Below the pieces are notes generated by a model. That model was not told where the DNA came from and ran no database searches. It saw only the letters and a program-made list of their open reading frames with translations. Shown one piece after another: positions 1 to 7,757 of a stretch of DNA of 64,000 nucleotides. Source of the stretch: Helicobacter pylori (lineage in GTDB: Bacteria > Campylobacterota > Campylobacteria > Campylobacterales > Helicobacteraceae); assembly GCF_009689985.1 (NCBI RefSeq), contig NZ_QBAW01000001.1, positions 62,001 to 126,000 on the forward strand, given 5' to 3'. The position numbers were made by a program, and so were the translations under genes. Numbering within the stretch: the first letter of the stretch is position 1; each line of letters opens with the position of its first letter.

Positions 1-398
1 TGGGCGTAGCCGGGCGCATGCCCATACTCTCCCCCACAGGGCGTATCCAAAAATACCAAGCGAGCAAATTAGCGGAGTTGCAAATGAGTAGCGAACAAAT
101 CCAAGCTAAAAAAAACATGGAATTATTAGTGAATAAGACTTATAAAGAGACGCTTTCTTATTTGAAAGAATACAAAAGCTTGCTTTCTAGCGTGGAATTA
201 GCCAAGGAAAACTTAAAACTCCAAGAGCAGGCTTTTTTACAAGGCTTAAGCACGAACGCTCAAGTCATTGATGCGAGGAACACGCTTTCTTCTATCATTG
301 TGGAGCAAAAAAGCGTGGCTTATAAATACATTGTTTCATTAGCGAATTTAATGGCGTTAAGCGATCATATTGATTTATTTTATGAATTTGTTTATTAA
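1..398 (+). CDS. TolC-family outer membrane efflux protein, C-terminal part (cut by window edge)
   Basis: The reading frame is open back to the left edge, so only the last ~132 residues are present. The segment is mostly long amphipathic helix with heptad-like Leu/Lys/Glu spacing, ending in the second TolC repeat (a SxxxVxDARNTL-like stretch followed by a helix with ALxxxxxL spacing), as in outer membrane channel-tunnel proteins of type I secretion and RND/ABC efflux. The start of the adaptor gene lies 11 bases downstream, and two ABC-2 permeases follow, so the protein probably forms the outer membrane exit duct of that exporter. It corresponds to HP1489. Substrate unknown. Confidence 0.8.
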   Translation, partial: GVAGRMPILSPTGRIQKYQASKLAELQMSSEQIQAKKNMELLVNKTYKETLSYLKEYKSLLSSVELAKENLKLQEQAFLQGLSTNAQVIDARNTLSSIIVEQKSVAYKYIVSLANLMALSDHIDLFYEFVY

Positions 399-409
399 AG
401 GAAAAAATC

Positions 410-1399
410 ATGTCAAACAGCATGTTGGATAAAAATAAAGCGATTCTTACAGGAGGTGGGGCTTTATTATTAGGGCTAATCGTGCTTTTTTATTTAGCTT
501 ATCGCCCTAAGGCTGAAGTGCTGCAAGGGTTTTTGGAAGCCAGAGAATACAGCGTGAGTTCCAAAGTCCCTGGTCGCATTGAAAAGGTGTTTGTCAAAAA
601 AGGCGATCGCATTAAAAAGGGCGATTTGGTTTTTAGCATTTCTAGCCCTGAATTAGAAGCCAAACTCGCTCAAGCTGAAGCCGGGCATAAAGCCGCTAAA
701 GCGCTTAGCGATGAAGTCAAAAGAGGCTCAAGAGATGAAACGATCAATTCTGCAAGAGACATTTGGCAAGCGGCAAAATCTCAAGCCACTTTAGCTAAAG
801 AGACTTATAAGCGCGTTCAAGATTTGTATGATAACGGCGTGGCGAGCTTGCAAAAGCGCGATGAAGCCTATGCGGCTTATGAAAGCACCAAATACAACGA
901 GAGTGCGGCTTACCAAAAGTATAAAATGGCTTTAGGGGGGGCGAGTTCTGAAAGTAAGATTGCTGCTAAGGCTAAAGAGAGCGCGGCTTTAGGGCAAGTG
1001 AATGAAGTGGAGTCTTATTTAAAAGACGTCAAAGCTACAGCCCCAATTGATGGGGAAGTGAGTAATGTGCTTTTAAGCGGTGGCGAGCTTAGCCCTAAAG
1101 GTTTTCCTGTGGTGCTTATGATTGATTTAAAGGATAGTTGGCTAAAAATCAGCGTGCCTGAAAAGTATTTGAACGAGTTTAAGGTGGGTAAGGAATTTGA
1201 AGGCTATATCCCGGCGTTGAAAAAAAGCGCGAAATTCAGGGTCAAATATTTGAGCGTGATGGGGGATTTTGCGACTTGGAAAGCGACGAATAATTCCAAC
1301 ACTTACGACATGAAAAGCTATGAAGTGGAGGCCATACCCTTAGAAAAGCTGGAAAATTTTAGGGTAGGGATGAGCGTGTTAGTTACTATTAAACCTTAG
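410..1399 (+). CDS. HlyD/AcrA-type periplasmic adaptor (membrane fusion protein)
   Basis: 329 residues with one N-terminal membrane anchor (about residues 12-30). A lipoyl/barrel-sandwich half follows (residues ~45-75, VPGRIEKVFVKKGDRIKKGD), then a ~110-residue coiled-coil hairpin rich in Ala/Lys/Glu, the returning half (TAPIDGEVSNVLLSGGE) and a C-terminal beta domain. This is the classic membrane fusion protein order bridging an inner membrane transporter to a TolC channel. It starts 11 bases after the TolC-like gene and is followed by a permease gene, so the four genes form one efflux operon. Corresponds to HP1488. Exported substrate cannot be told from sequence. Confidence 0.85.
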   Translation: MSNSMLDKNKAILTGGGALLLGLIVLFYLAYRPKAEVLQGFLEAREYSVSSKVPGRIEKVFVKKGDRIKKGDLVFSISSPELEAKLAQAEAGHKAAKALSDEVKRGSRDETINSARDIWQAAKSQATLAKETYKRVQDLYDNGVASLQKRDEAYAAYESTKYNESAAYQKYKMALGGASSESKIAAKAKESAALGQVNEVESYLKDVKATAPIDGEVSNVLLSGGELSPKGFPVVLMIDLKDSWLKISVPEKYLNEFKVGKEFEGYIPALKKSAKFRVKYLSVMGDFATWKATNNSNTYDMKSYEVEAIPLEKLENFRVGMSVLVTIKP

Positions 1400-1410
1400 A
1401 AAGGATTGTT

Positions 1411-2508
1411 TTGTTCAGATTGATAAGCGCATGGGTTTTACAAGACAAGTTCTTGTTTATCGTGTGTTTTATATTGCCTTTTTGTTTAGGGATTTTAGGC
1501 ACGCAAATCTTTAAACAAGAAATCCCAAGACAGCTCCCTATCGTGGTGGTGGATTTAGATAAGACCACTACAAGCCATCAGGTAGCGTTTGAATTAGGCG
1601 CAACGAGCGCGCTTGAAATCAAATACCAAGTGGCTAGCCTTTTAGAAGCCAAACGCTTTTTAAACTCCGCTGAAGTGTATGGGGCGTTAGTTTTACCTAA
1701 AGATTTAGAGAAAAAAATCAAAATGGGGCGAAAGGTGGATTTGCCCTTTTATTATAATGCGGAATATGTTTTAGTGGGGAAAACGCTCAAAAACGCTTTT
1801 TTACAAACCGCTTTGACTTTAGACGCTAAAACCTTAGCCACCAAAGCTTTAGTGCGAGATTCCAATTTGATTTCTGCTAAAGCCCAAGCGGTGCCTATTG
1901 TCTTGCAATTGCATGCACTATACAATGAAGAAAACAATTACACGCAATACCTTTTAAGCGTGATGCTGCCTTGCATGTGGCTTATTTTGATTGCGATTGG
2001 CATGCTCAATTTCATTCAAAAAATCTCTAACATGCGCGAGCTTTTAATCAGTATTTTAGCGAATGTGTGCGTGTTTAGCTTTTGGGGGATGGGCATGGCG
2101 TTTTATTTTAATCTCATTGGCATGGAGGGGCATTATGCGCATTTGTCATTGGTCTTTTTGGCGGTCGTTTTAATGGCGCTCATTATGAGCGGGTTTGTGG
2201 TGCTAGTTTATGGCGTTTCAAAAAGCGTTATTGAAACCGCTGGCGCGATTGGGGTCTATACCGCTCCAAGTTTTGCTTTTGCTGGGGTTACTTACCCACA
2301 AAACAACATGGAAATTTTTGGGAGTTTTTGGAGCCATTGCTTGCCTATTAGCCATTTTATGAAGTTCTTTTTACAAGAGGCCTATTACAAGACGGATTTT
2401 ACAGAGTCTTTAAATTCTCTAATGCCGCTTGTGTTCTTTTTAATCTTTTTAGTCTTAGGGCTTTTGATTTTTTATTTTTCTTTTAAAAAAGGCAAGGCTA
2501 GCGCATGA
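1411..2508 (+). CDS. ABC-2 type transporter permease (first of two)
   Basis: 365 residues starting at TTG (1411), with AAAGGA just upstream. One membrane helix near residues 14-32 is followed by a large periplasmic domain (~residues 35-175) and about five to six helices in the C-terminal half, the layout of YhhJ/DrrB-like ABC-2 permeases (Pfam ABC2_membrane_3 type). It overlaps the next permease by four bases (ATGA), so the two are translationally coupled and probably form a heterodimer. Corresponds to HP1487. No nucleotide-binding protein is encoded in the visible part of the operon. Confidence 0.85.
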   Translation: MFRLISAWVLQDKFLFIVCFILPFCLGILGTQIFKQEIPRQLPIVVVDLDKTTTSHQVAFELGATSALEIKYQVASLLEAKRFLNSAEVYGALVLPKDLEKKIKMGRKVDLPFYYNAEYVLVGKTLKNAFLQTALTLDAKTLATKALVRDSNLISAKAQAVPIVLQLHALYNEENNYTQYLLSVMLPCMWLILIAIGMLNFIQKISNMRELLISILANVCVFSFWGMGMAFYFNLIGMEGHYAHLSLVFLAVVLMALIMSGFVVLVYGVSKSVIETAGAIGVYTAPSFAFAGVTYPQNNMEIFGSFWSHCLPISHFMKFFLQEAYYKTDFTESLNSLMPLVFFLIFLVLGLLIFYFSFKKGKASA

Positions 2509-3635
2509 ATTTTTTTAAAATCCTTTTAATGGAATTAAGGGCGATTGTTTCTCATAAGGGCGTTTTGTTAATCCTTATAGGCGCGCCTTTAATCTATGGT
2601 TTATTATACCCTTTGCCTTATTTAAAAGACACCGTAACGCAGCAAAAAATCGCCCTTGTAGATGAAGACAATTCCTTTCTTTCCAGGCAATTAGCCTTCA
2701 TGGTGCAAAGCTCCAACGAGTTGGAAATCGCTTTTTTTAGCCCCTCTATGCTGGAAGCTAAAAAGCTTTTAAAAGAAGAAAAAGTTTATGGGATCTTGCA
2801 TATCCCTTCGCATTTTGAAGCCAATATCCATAAGCAAGTGCCTGTAACGATAGATTTTTATGCGAATTCCAATTACTTTTTGATTTATGGCGCCTTAGCG
2901 AATGCGGTGGTGGAGAGCATCAACGCTTTAAATGATGAGATAAGGTTTAAGCGCAACGCTCAAATAGAAGAGGCTGAATTAGGGACAGACGGGATTAAGA
3001 TTAGGCCTATCGCTTTGTATAACCCTAGTGAGGGGTATTTGAATTACGCGCTCTCTAGCGTGTTTATTTTCATTTTACACCAGGTGATGCTCATTGCAAG
3101 CAGCATGTTTGTCAGCTCCAGGCGTTTGGAATTAGCCCTTTTAGACAAAAAGCAAATCGCTTTAAGGCAATTTGCAAGGCTTTTGATCTTTATGGGAGCG
3201 TTTAGCGTTTTTATTTTATGGTATTTTGGAGCGTTGTTTTCTTTTTATGGGATCGAACGGCATGCGAGCACTTTAATGGTGTTTTTGAATAGCTCCATCT
3301 TCATGCTTGCAACCTTGAGTTTGGGGTTGTTTTTAGGCGCATGGATCAAAAATGAAGCCCACACCACTCAAATCGTTTTAATTTCTTCTTTGCCCTTGAT
3401 TTTTATGATGGGTTTTGTGTGGCCTTTTGAATCCTTGCCCTCTTATTTACAAGCGTTCGTTCAAATAGTGCCTGCTTATCATGCGATTAGTTTGCTAGGG
3501 CGGTTGAATCAAATGCATGCGGAATTTATAGATGTTTCCATCCATTTTTATGTGCTTATTGCGATTTTTATTGCGAGTTTTATAGGGAGTGTGTTCAAAC
3601 TCAGCTCTTTAAAGAAAGCTTGTGAAAACGCTTAA
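2505..3635 (+). CDS. ABC-2 type transporter permease (second of two)
   Basis: 376 residues with the same architecture as its upstream neighbour: N-terminal helix, ~150-residue extracytoplasmic domain, then a C-terminal bundle of about five hydrophobic helices. The VDEDNSFLSRQLAFM and VDLDKTTTSHQVAFE segments of the two proteins align, so they are paralogues. Starts with ATG inside the upstream stop (ATGA) and overlaps the next gene by 14 bases. Corresponds to HP1486. Likely partner of the preceding permease in a drug or lipid-like efflux pump. Confidence 0.85.
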   Translation: MNFFKILLMELRAIVSHKGVLLILIGAPLIYGLLYPLPYLKDTVTQQKIALVDEDNSFLSRQLAFMVQSSNELEIAFFSPSMLEAKKLLKEEKVYGILHIPSHFEANIHKQVPVTIDFYANSNYFLIYGALANAVVESINALNDEIRFKRNAQIEEAELGTDGIKIRPIALYNPSEGYLNYALSSVFIFILHQVMLIASSMFVSSRRLELALLDKKQIALRQFARLLIFMGAFSVFILWYFGALFSFYGIERHASTLMVFLNSSIFMLATLSLGLFLGAWIKNEAHTTQIVLISSLPLIFMMGFVWPFESLPSYLQAFVQIVPAYHAISLLGRLNQMHAEFIDVSIHFYVLIAIFIASFIGSVFKLSSLKKACENA

Positions 3636-4191
3636 AAATCTTATCGCTTCCAAGCACCAGACTAAAGCGTCTCGCTTTTTAGGGTATCTTATGCCTTTTG
3701 ATGGTTTTGAAAAAACCCTTTTACAATTGAAAAAAGAGCATTTTAAGGCCGCGCATTTTGTAACGGCGTTCCGCTATTGTTTAGAGGGCAAAATCACGGA
3801 GGGTTTTAGCGATGATGGCGAGCCTAAAGGGAGTTCAGGCATGCCTGTGCTTAGCGTTTTGAGGCGAGAGGATTTGATCAATATAGGATTAGTGAGCGTG
3901 CGTTATTTTGGAGGCACGCTTTTAGGGGTGGGGGGCTTGATGAAAGCTTATGCCACTAGCGCGTTATTGTGCGTAGAAAACGCTAAAAGAGAAAACGCTT
4001 TTAAGGATTTTGTGGAGTTAGAAACTTTAAGCGCTCATTATTCTTACAAAGAATTAGACGCTCTTCAGCGTGAAATTAAGAAATTTAGCTTACAATTAAG
4101 CAAAAAGAATTTTTCAAACCAAAGCGTGGAAGTGGAAATCAGCGGCACGAGAGAAAATTTGCAAGCGTTTTTAAAACAAAATAATATTTGA
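3622..4191 (+). CDS. YigZ/IMPACT family protein
   Basis: 189 residues, GTG start inside the end of the preceding gene. The UPF0029/IMPACT N-terminal domain is clear: KASRFLGYLMP, then a CLEGKITEGFSDDGEPKGSS-type segment and the VSVRYFGGTLLGVGGLMKAY motif; a shorter ferredoxin-like C-terminal domain (UPF0029-C) follows. Family members bind nucleic acid or ribosome-related partners, but the bacterial function is not established. Only the overlap ties it to the efflux operon. Corresponds to HP1485. Confidence 0.85.
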   Translation: MKTLKNLIASKHQTKASRFLGYLMPFDGFEKTLLQLKKEHFKAAHFVTAFRYCLEGKITEGFSDDGEPKGSSGMPVLSVLRREDLINIGLVSVRYFGGTLLGVGGLMKAYATSALLCVENAKRENAFKDFVELETLSAHYSYKELDALQREIKKFSLQLSKKNFSNQSVEVEISGTRENLQAFLKQNNI

Positions 4192-4205
4192 TTAGGGAGA
4201 GCAGT

Positions 4206-4652
4206 ATGGAATTTTTGAGCGGGTATTTTTTATGGGTTAAGGCTTTCCATGTGATAGCGGTCATTTCGTGGATGGCGGCGTTGTTTTATTTGCCGCGCCT
4301 TTTTGTCTATCATGCCGAAAACGCGCATAAAAAGGAGTTTGTAGGAGTGGTTCAAATCCAAGAAAAAAAGCTTTATTCCTTTATCGCTTCACCGGCTATG
4401 GGTTTCACGCTTATTACAGGGATTTTAATGCTGTTGATAGAGCCTACGCTCTTTAAAAGCGGGGGTTGGTTGCATGCTAAATTGGCTTTAGTGGTTTTGC
4501 TTTTATCCTATCATTTTTATTGCAAAAAATGCATGCGCGAGCTAGAAAAAGATCCTACAAGAAGAAACGCAAGGTTTTATCGTGTGTTTAATGAGATTCC
4601 AACGATTTTAATGATTCTCATTGTGATTTTAGTGGTTGTCAAGCCTTTTTAA
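4206..4652 (+). CDS. hemJ: HemJ-like (CopD/UPF0093) integral membrane protein
   Basis: 148 residues with four predicted membrane helices. The signature is FLWVKAFHVIAVISWMAALF near the N-terminus (conserved His), followed by LPRLFVYH and a later GWLHAKLALVVLL. These residues mark the UPF0093/HemJ family, in which members oxidise protoporphyrinogen IX to protoporphyrin IX using heme. I chose ATG at 4206 because GGGAGAG sits five bases upstream; an in-frame TTG at 4188 would add six residues. H. pylori lacks the oxygen-dependent HemY in what I recall, which fits a HemJ role. Corresponds to HP1484. Confidence 0.75.
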   Translation: MEFLSGYFLWVKAFHVIAVISWMAALFYLPRLFVYHAENAHKKEFVGVVQIQEKKLYSFIASPAMGFTLITGILMLLIEPTLFKSGGWLHAKLALVVLLLSYHFYCKKCMRELEKDPTRRNARFYRVFNEIPTILMILIVILVVVKPF

Positions 4653-4679
4653 AGACAAGCCATGAAGTAAAGAAAAGTC

Positions 4680-5420
4680 ATGAAAAAAGAAAAGCACCTC
4701 AAGCAAGAAAAAATCATCAACATGTTTGATGATATAGCCAGCTCTTACGATCAAGCCAACCGCTTGATGAGTTTTGGCTTAGATGTTAAGTGGCGAGAAA
4801 GGGCTTGCGAGCATGCGTTTTTGTTTTTGGAAAACAAGAAAGCGTTAAGGCTTGTGGATGTGGCATGCGGGACAGGGGATATGCTCATAGCTTGGCAAAA
4901 AAGCGCTCTCAATTGCGGCATAGAGTTTAAGGAGTGTTTGGGGATTGACCCCTCTAATAACATGCTTGAATTAGCCATTAAAAAATGTGAAGAGCTTGAA
5001 AATAAAATTTCTTTCATCCAAGCTCAAGCCAAAGATTTAAAGGGCGTTGAAAATAACAGCGTGGATATCCTTTCCATTGCGTATGGCTTGCGTAATGTCG
5101 TGGAAAGACAAGAGGCCTTAAAAGAGTTTTTTAGGGTGTTAAAGCCTAGGGGCGTTTTAGTGATTTTAGAATTTTTAAAAAAAGACAACCCCACATGGCT
5201 GGATAAAATCTCAGGGTTTTACACGAATAAGGTTTTGCCTTTAGTGGGAGGGGCTATCAGTAAGAATTATGGCGCTTATTCTTATTTACCGCAATCCATT
5301 GAGGGGTTTTTGAGTTTGGAGGGTTTGAAGCATGAATTAAAAAACGCAGGGTTTGAGATTTTAAGGACTGAAGATTCTATCGCTCAAATTTCAACGACCA
5401 TGCTTGTTAAAAAAAGCTAA
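4680..5420 (+). CDS. ubiE: demethylmenaquinone methyltransferase (UbiE/MenG)
   Basis: 246 residues, class I SAM-dependent methyltransferase. Visible motifs: FDDIASSYDQANRLMSFG at the start, SAM-binding LVDVACGTGDML (~residue 58), the acidic IDPSNNML, and the UbiE signature RNVVERQEALKEFFRVLKP. The enzyme performs the C-methylation that gives the final quinone. H. pylori makes menaquinone-6 through the futalosine route, so the substrate should be demethylmenaquinone. It begins a closely spaced run with xseB and the nitrilase-like gene. Corresponds to HP1483. Confidence 0.92.
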   Translation: MKKEKHLKQEKIINMFDDIASSYDQANRLMSFGLDVKWRERACEHAFLFLENKKALRLVDVACGTGDMLIAWQKSALNCGIEFKECLGIDPSNNMLELAIKKCEELENKISFIQAQAKDLKGVENNSVDILSIAYGLRNVVERQEALKEFFRVLKPRGVLVILEFLKKDNPTWLDKISGFYTNKVLPLVGGAISKNYGAYSYLPQSIEGFLSLEGLKHELKNAGFEILRTEDSIAQISTTMLVKKS

Positions 5421-5429
5421 AGGAATGTT

Positions 5430-5699
5430 ATGCAAGATGAATTATTTGAAACCGAAAAAGCCCCCCAAAAAAATACTAAGAACACTAAAAATACTAAAAA
5501 CGCCCCTAAAAAAAGCTTTGAAGAGCATGTTCATTCCCTAGAGCAAGCCATAGATCGCTTGAATGATCCCAATTTATCCTTAAAAGACGGGATGGATTTG
5601 TATAAAACGGCCATGCAAGAGTTGTTTTTGGCTCAAAAGCTTTTAGAAAACGCTTATTTAGAGCATGAAAAACTCCAAACGCTAGACAAAAAGGCTTAA
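5430..5699 (+). CDS. xseB: exodeoxyribonuclease VII small subunit
   Basis: 89 residues, slightly longer than the usual ~80 because of a Lys/Asn-rich N-terminal leader containing three consecutive NTK repeats. The core SFEEHVHSLEQAIDRLNDPN followed by SLKDGMDLYKTAM is the XseB helical hairpin (Leu...Gly-x-x-LY). It binds the large subunit XseA to make the single-strand-specific exonuclease VII. Nine bases separate it from ubiE and three from the next gene, so it is co-transcribed. xseA is not in this window. Corresponds to HP1482. Confidence 0.9.
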   Translation: MQDELFETEKAPQKNTKNTKNTKNAPKKSFEEHVHSLEQAIDRLNDPNLSLKDGMDLYKTAMQELFLAQKLLENAYLEHEKLQTLDKKA

Positions 5700-5702
5700 A
5701 GC

Positions 5703-6500
5703 ATGCGAGTGTTTGCTTTGCAATTAGAGTCTTTTGAAGAAAATCTCATGCAATCCTTATTCAACTCCATACCCAAGCAAAGCGTGGTGGTGTTGCCTGA
5801 ATACGTGATCAACCCCTTTTTCCACCATAACATGGGATTGGATGTGAATGAAATCAGCGATCAGTCCAAGCGAGCGATAGAATTTTTGTCTCAAAAATGC
5901 GAAGAATTGGATTTGATCGTTTCAGCCCCGGTGCTTTTAGAAGAACATTCTAAAATCTATAAAAAAATCGCCCTCATTTCTAAGGAAAATATCCAGTATT
6001 ACACACAACAACGCTTAATTCCCTATCCTCACTGGGACGAAGAGAGCTTTTTTGACAATGAAAAAAGCGCCTTTAAAGAATTGCTCGTGTTTGAAAGAGA
6101 CGGCTTGAAATTCGCCCCTTTGTTTGGCTTTGAAGCGCATTTTGATGAAATATGGGTTCAAGCTAAAAATCAGGGCGTGGATGTGGTGCTTTTAAGCAGC
6201 GTGGCCACTTTTGAATCCAATGAAAGGTGGCGGCTTTTGTGCCAGATGCGCGCTTTTTGCGCTTCTTGCGTGGTGGTTAGGGCTAATAGGATCGGAGCGT
6301 ATCGCCAGATCATTGTAGAAGAAGATCAAAAAAACGAATTTTTGTGGAAATTTTATGGGGATAGTTTTGTGGCCTTGCCTAATGGCGCTATTGAAGATTC
6401 TTTAGAGGGTAAAATGGGGGCTTTGAGCGCTCAAATAGATAAAAACGATATAGACGAATGGGTTAAATTGTGGCATTTTAGAACGATTAAAGAGGGTTGA
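5703..6500 (+). CDS. nitrilase/carbon-nitrogen hydrolase superfamily protein, probably catalytically dead
   Basis: 265 residues with the overall CN-hydrolase fold: VVLPEYVI carries the usual glutamate (~residue 34) and GVDVVLLSS matches the conserved core after the nucleophile elbow. The residues expected to complete the Glu-Lys-Cys triad are not there: the usual K-x-x-L segment reads QQRLIPY, and the usual LxCYDxRFPE reads LFGFEAHFDEI, giving Gly at the cysteine position. It therefore looks like a pseudoenzyme or one with altered chemistry. It lies between xseB and serS with 0-3 base spacing. Corresponds to HP1481. Confidence 0.75.
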   Translation: MRVFALQLESFEENLMQSLFNSIPKQSVVVLPEYVINPFFHHNMGLDVNEISDQSKRAIEFLSQKCEELDLIVSAPVLLEEHSKIYKKIALISKENIQYYTQQRLIPYPHWDEESFFDNEKSAFKELLVFERDGLKFAPLFGFEAHFDEIWVQAKNQGVDVVLLSSVATFESNERWRLLCQMRAFCASCVVVRANRIGAYRQIIVEEDQKNEFLWKFYGDSFVALPNGAIEDSLEGKMGALSAQIDKNDIDEWVKLWHFRTIKEG

Positions 6501-7748
6501 ATGATTGATAGAAAACTTTTATTGCAAGATTTTGACAAGGTGGCTAATTCTTTAAAAAAGCGTAACCATGCGATGGGTGATGAGTTGGAGCGTTTGCGCG
6601 AAGTCATCACGCATTATAAAAAGCAACTCATTGAACTAGAAGGCTTGCAAGCCTTTCAAAACAAGGTTTCTAAAGAATTTGGCATCAAAATGGCTCAAAA
6701 AGTGGATACAAGCGATCTCAAAAAAGAGCTAGAAAACAATAAAATCAAATTGAATGAGCTTTCTAAAAGCGTGGGCGAATTGGAGCAACAAATTGATTTG
6801 AAGCTTTCCATAATCCCCAATCTAGTGGATGAAAAAACCCCTTTAGGCGCGAATGAAGAAGACAACATAGAAATTAAAAAAATCTTAACCCCAAGGGTTT
6901 TTACTTTCAAACCCAAAGAGCATTTTGAACTCGCTCAACAAAACGGCTGGATTGATTTTGAAAGCGGCGTGAAACTCGCCAAAAGCCGTTTTTCTGTCAT
7001 TAGGGGTTTTGGGGCGAAAATTTATCGCGCGCTCATTTATTTAATGTTGGATTTTAATGAAAAAAATGGCTTTGAAATCATCTACACGCCGGCGTTAGTG
7101 AATGAAAAAATGCTTTTTGGGACCGGGCAATTACCCAAATTCAAAGAAGATGTTTTTAAAATAGAAAATGAAAATTTGTATTTGATCCCCACCGCTGAAG
7201 TAACGCTCACCAATCTATACAACGACACGATTGTTAGCGTTGAAAACCTCCCCATTAAAATGACCGCACACACGCCTTGTTTCAGGAGCGAAGCAGGGAG
7301 CGCGGGCAAGGACACAAGGGGGATGATAAGACAGCACCAATTTGATAAAGTAGAACTAGTGGCTATCACGCACCCTAAAGAAAGCGATGCCATGCAAGAA
7401 TATATGCTAGAGAGCGCGAGCGAAATTTTAAGGGCTTTGGAATTGCCGCACCGGTTTGTGCAATTGTGCAGTGGGGATTTAGGCTTTAGCGCAAGCAACA
7501 CGATAGACATTGAAGTGTGGCTGCCCGGGCAAAATTGCTACAGAGAAATCAGCTCCGTGTCTAACACGAGGGATTTTCAAGCCAGGCGCGCCAAAATCCG
7601 CTTCAAAGAAAATCAAAAAAACCAATTAGCGCACACCTTAAACGGCTCTTCTTTAGCGGTAGGCAGGACAATGGTCGCTTTAATGGAAAACCACCAGCAA
7701 GCGGATGGGAGCATTCATATTCCTAAGGCGTTAGAAAAATACCTTTAA
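6501..7748 (+). CDS. serS: seryl-tRNA synthetase
   Basis: 415 residues. N-terminal long coiled-coil arm (residues ~30-100) that binds the tRNA-Ser variable arm, then a class II catalytic core: motif 2 [20 protein letters not shown] followed by QHQFDKVEL, the [20 protein letters not shown] region, and motif 3 near [17 protein letters not shown]. Charges tRNA-Ser (and the selenocysteine tRNA where present). Starts directly after the stop of the preceding gene, and pflB follows nine bases later, the same order as in Campylobacter. Corresponds to HP1480. Confidence 0.97.
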   Translation: MIDRKLLLQDFDKVANSLKKRNHAMGDELERLREVITHYKKQLIELEGLQAFQNKVSKEFGIKMAQKVDTSDLKKELENNKIKLNELSKSVGELEQQIDLKLSIIPNLVDEKTPLGANEEDNIEIKKILTPRVFTFKPKEHFELAQQNGWIDFESGVKLAKSRFSVIRGFGAKIYRALIYLMLDFNEKNGFEIIYTPALVNEKMLFGTGQLPKFKEDVFKIENENLYLIPTAEVTLTNLYNDTIVSVENLPIKMTAHTPCFRSEAGSAGKDTRGMIRQHQFDKVELVAITHPKESDAMQEYMLESASEILRALELPHRFVQLCSGDLGFSASNTIDIEVWLPGQNCYREISSVSNTRDFQARRAKIRFKENQKNQLAHTLNGSSLAVGRTMVALMENHQQADGSIHIPKALEKYL

Positions 7749-7757
7749 GGCTAGTTT

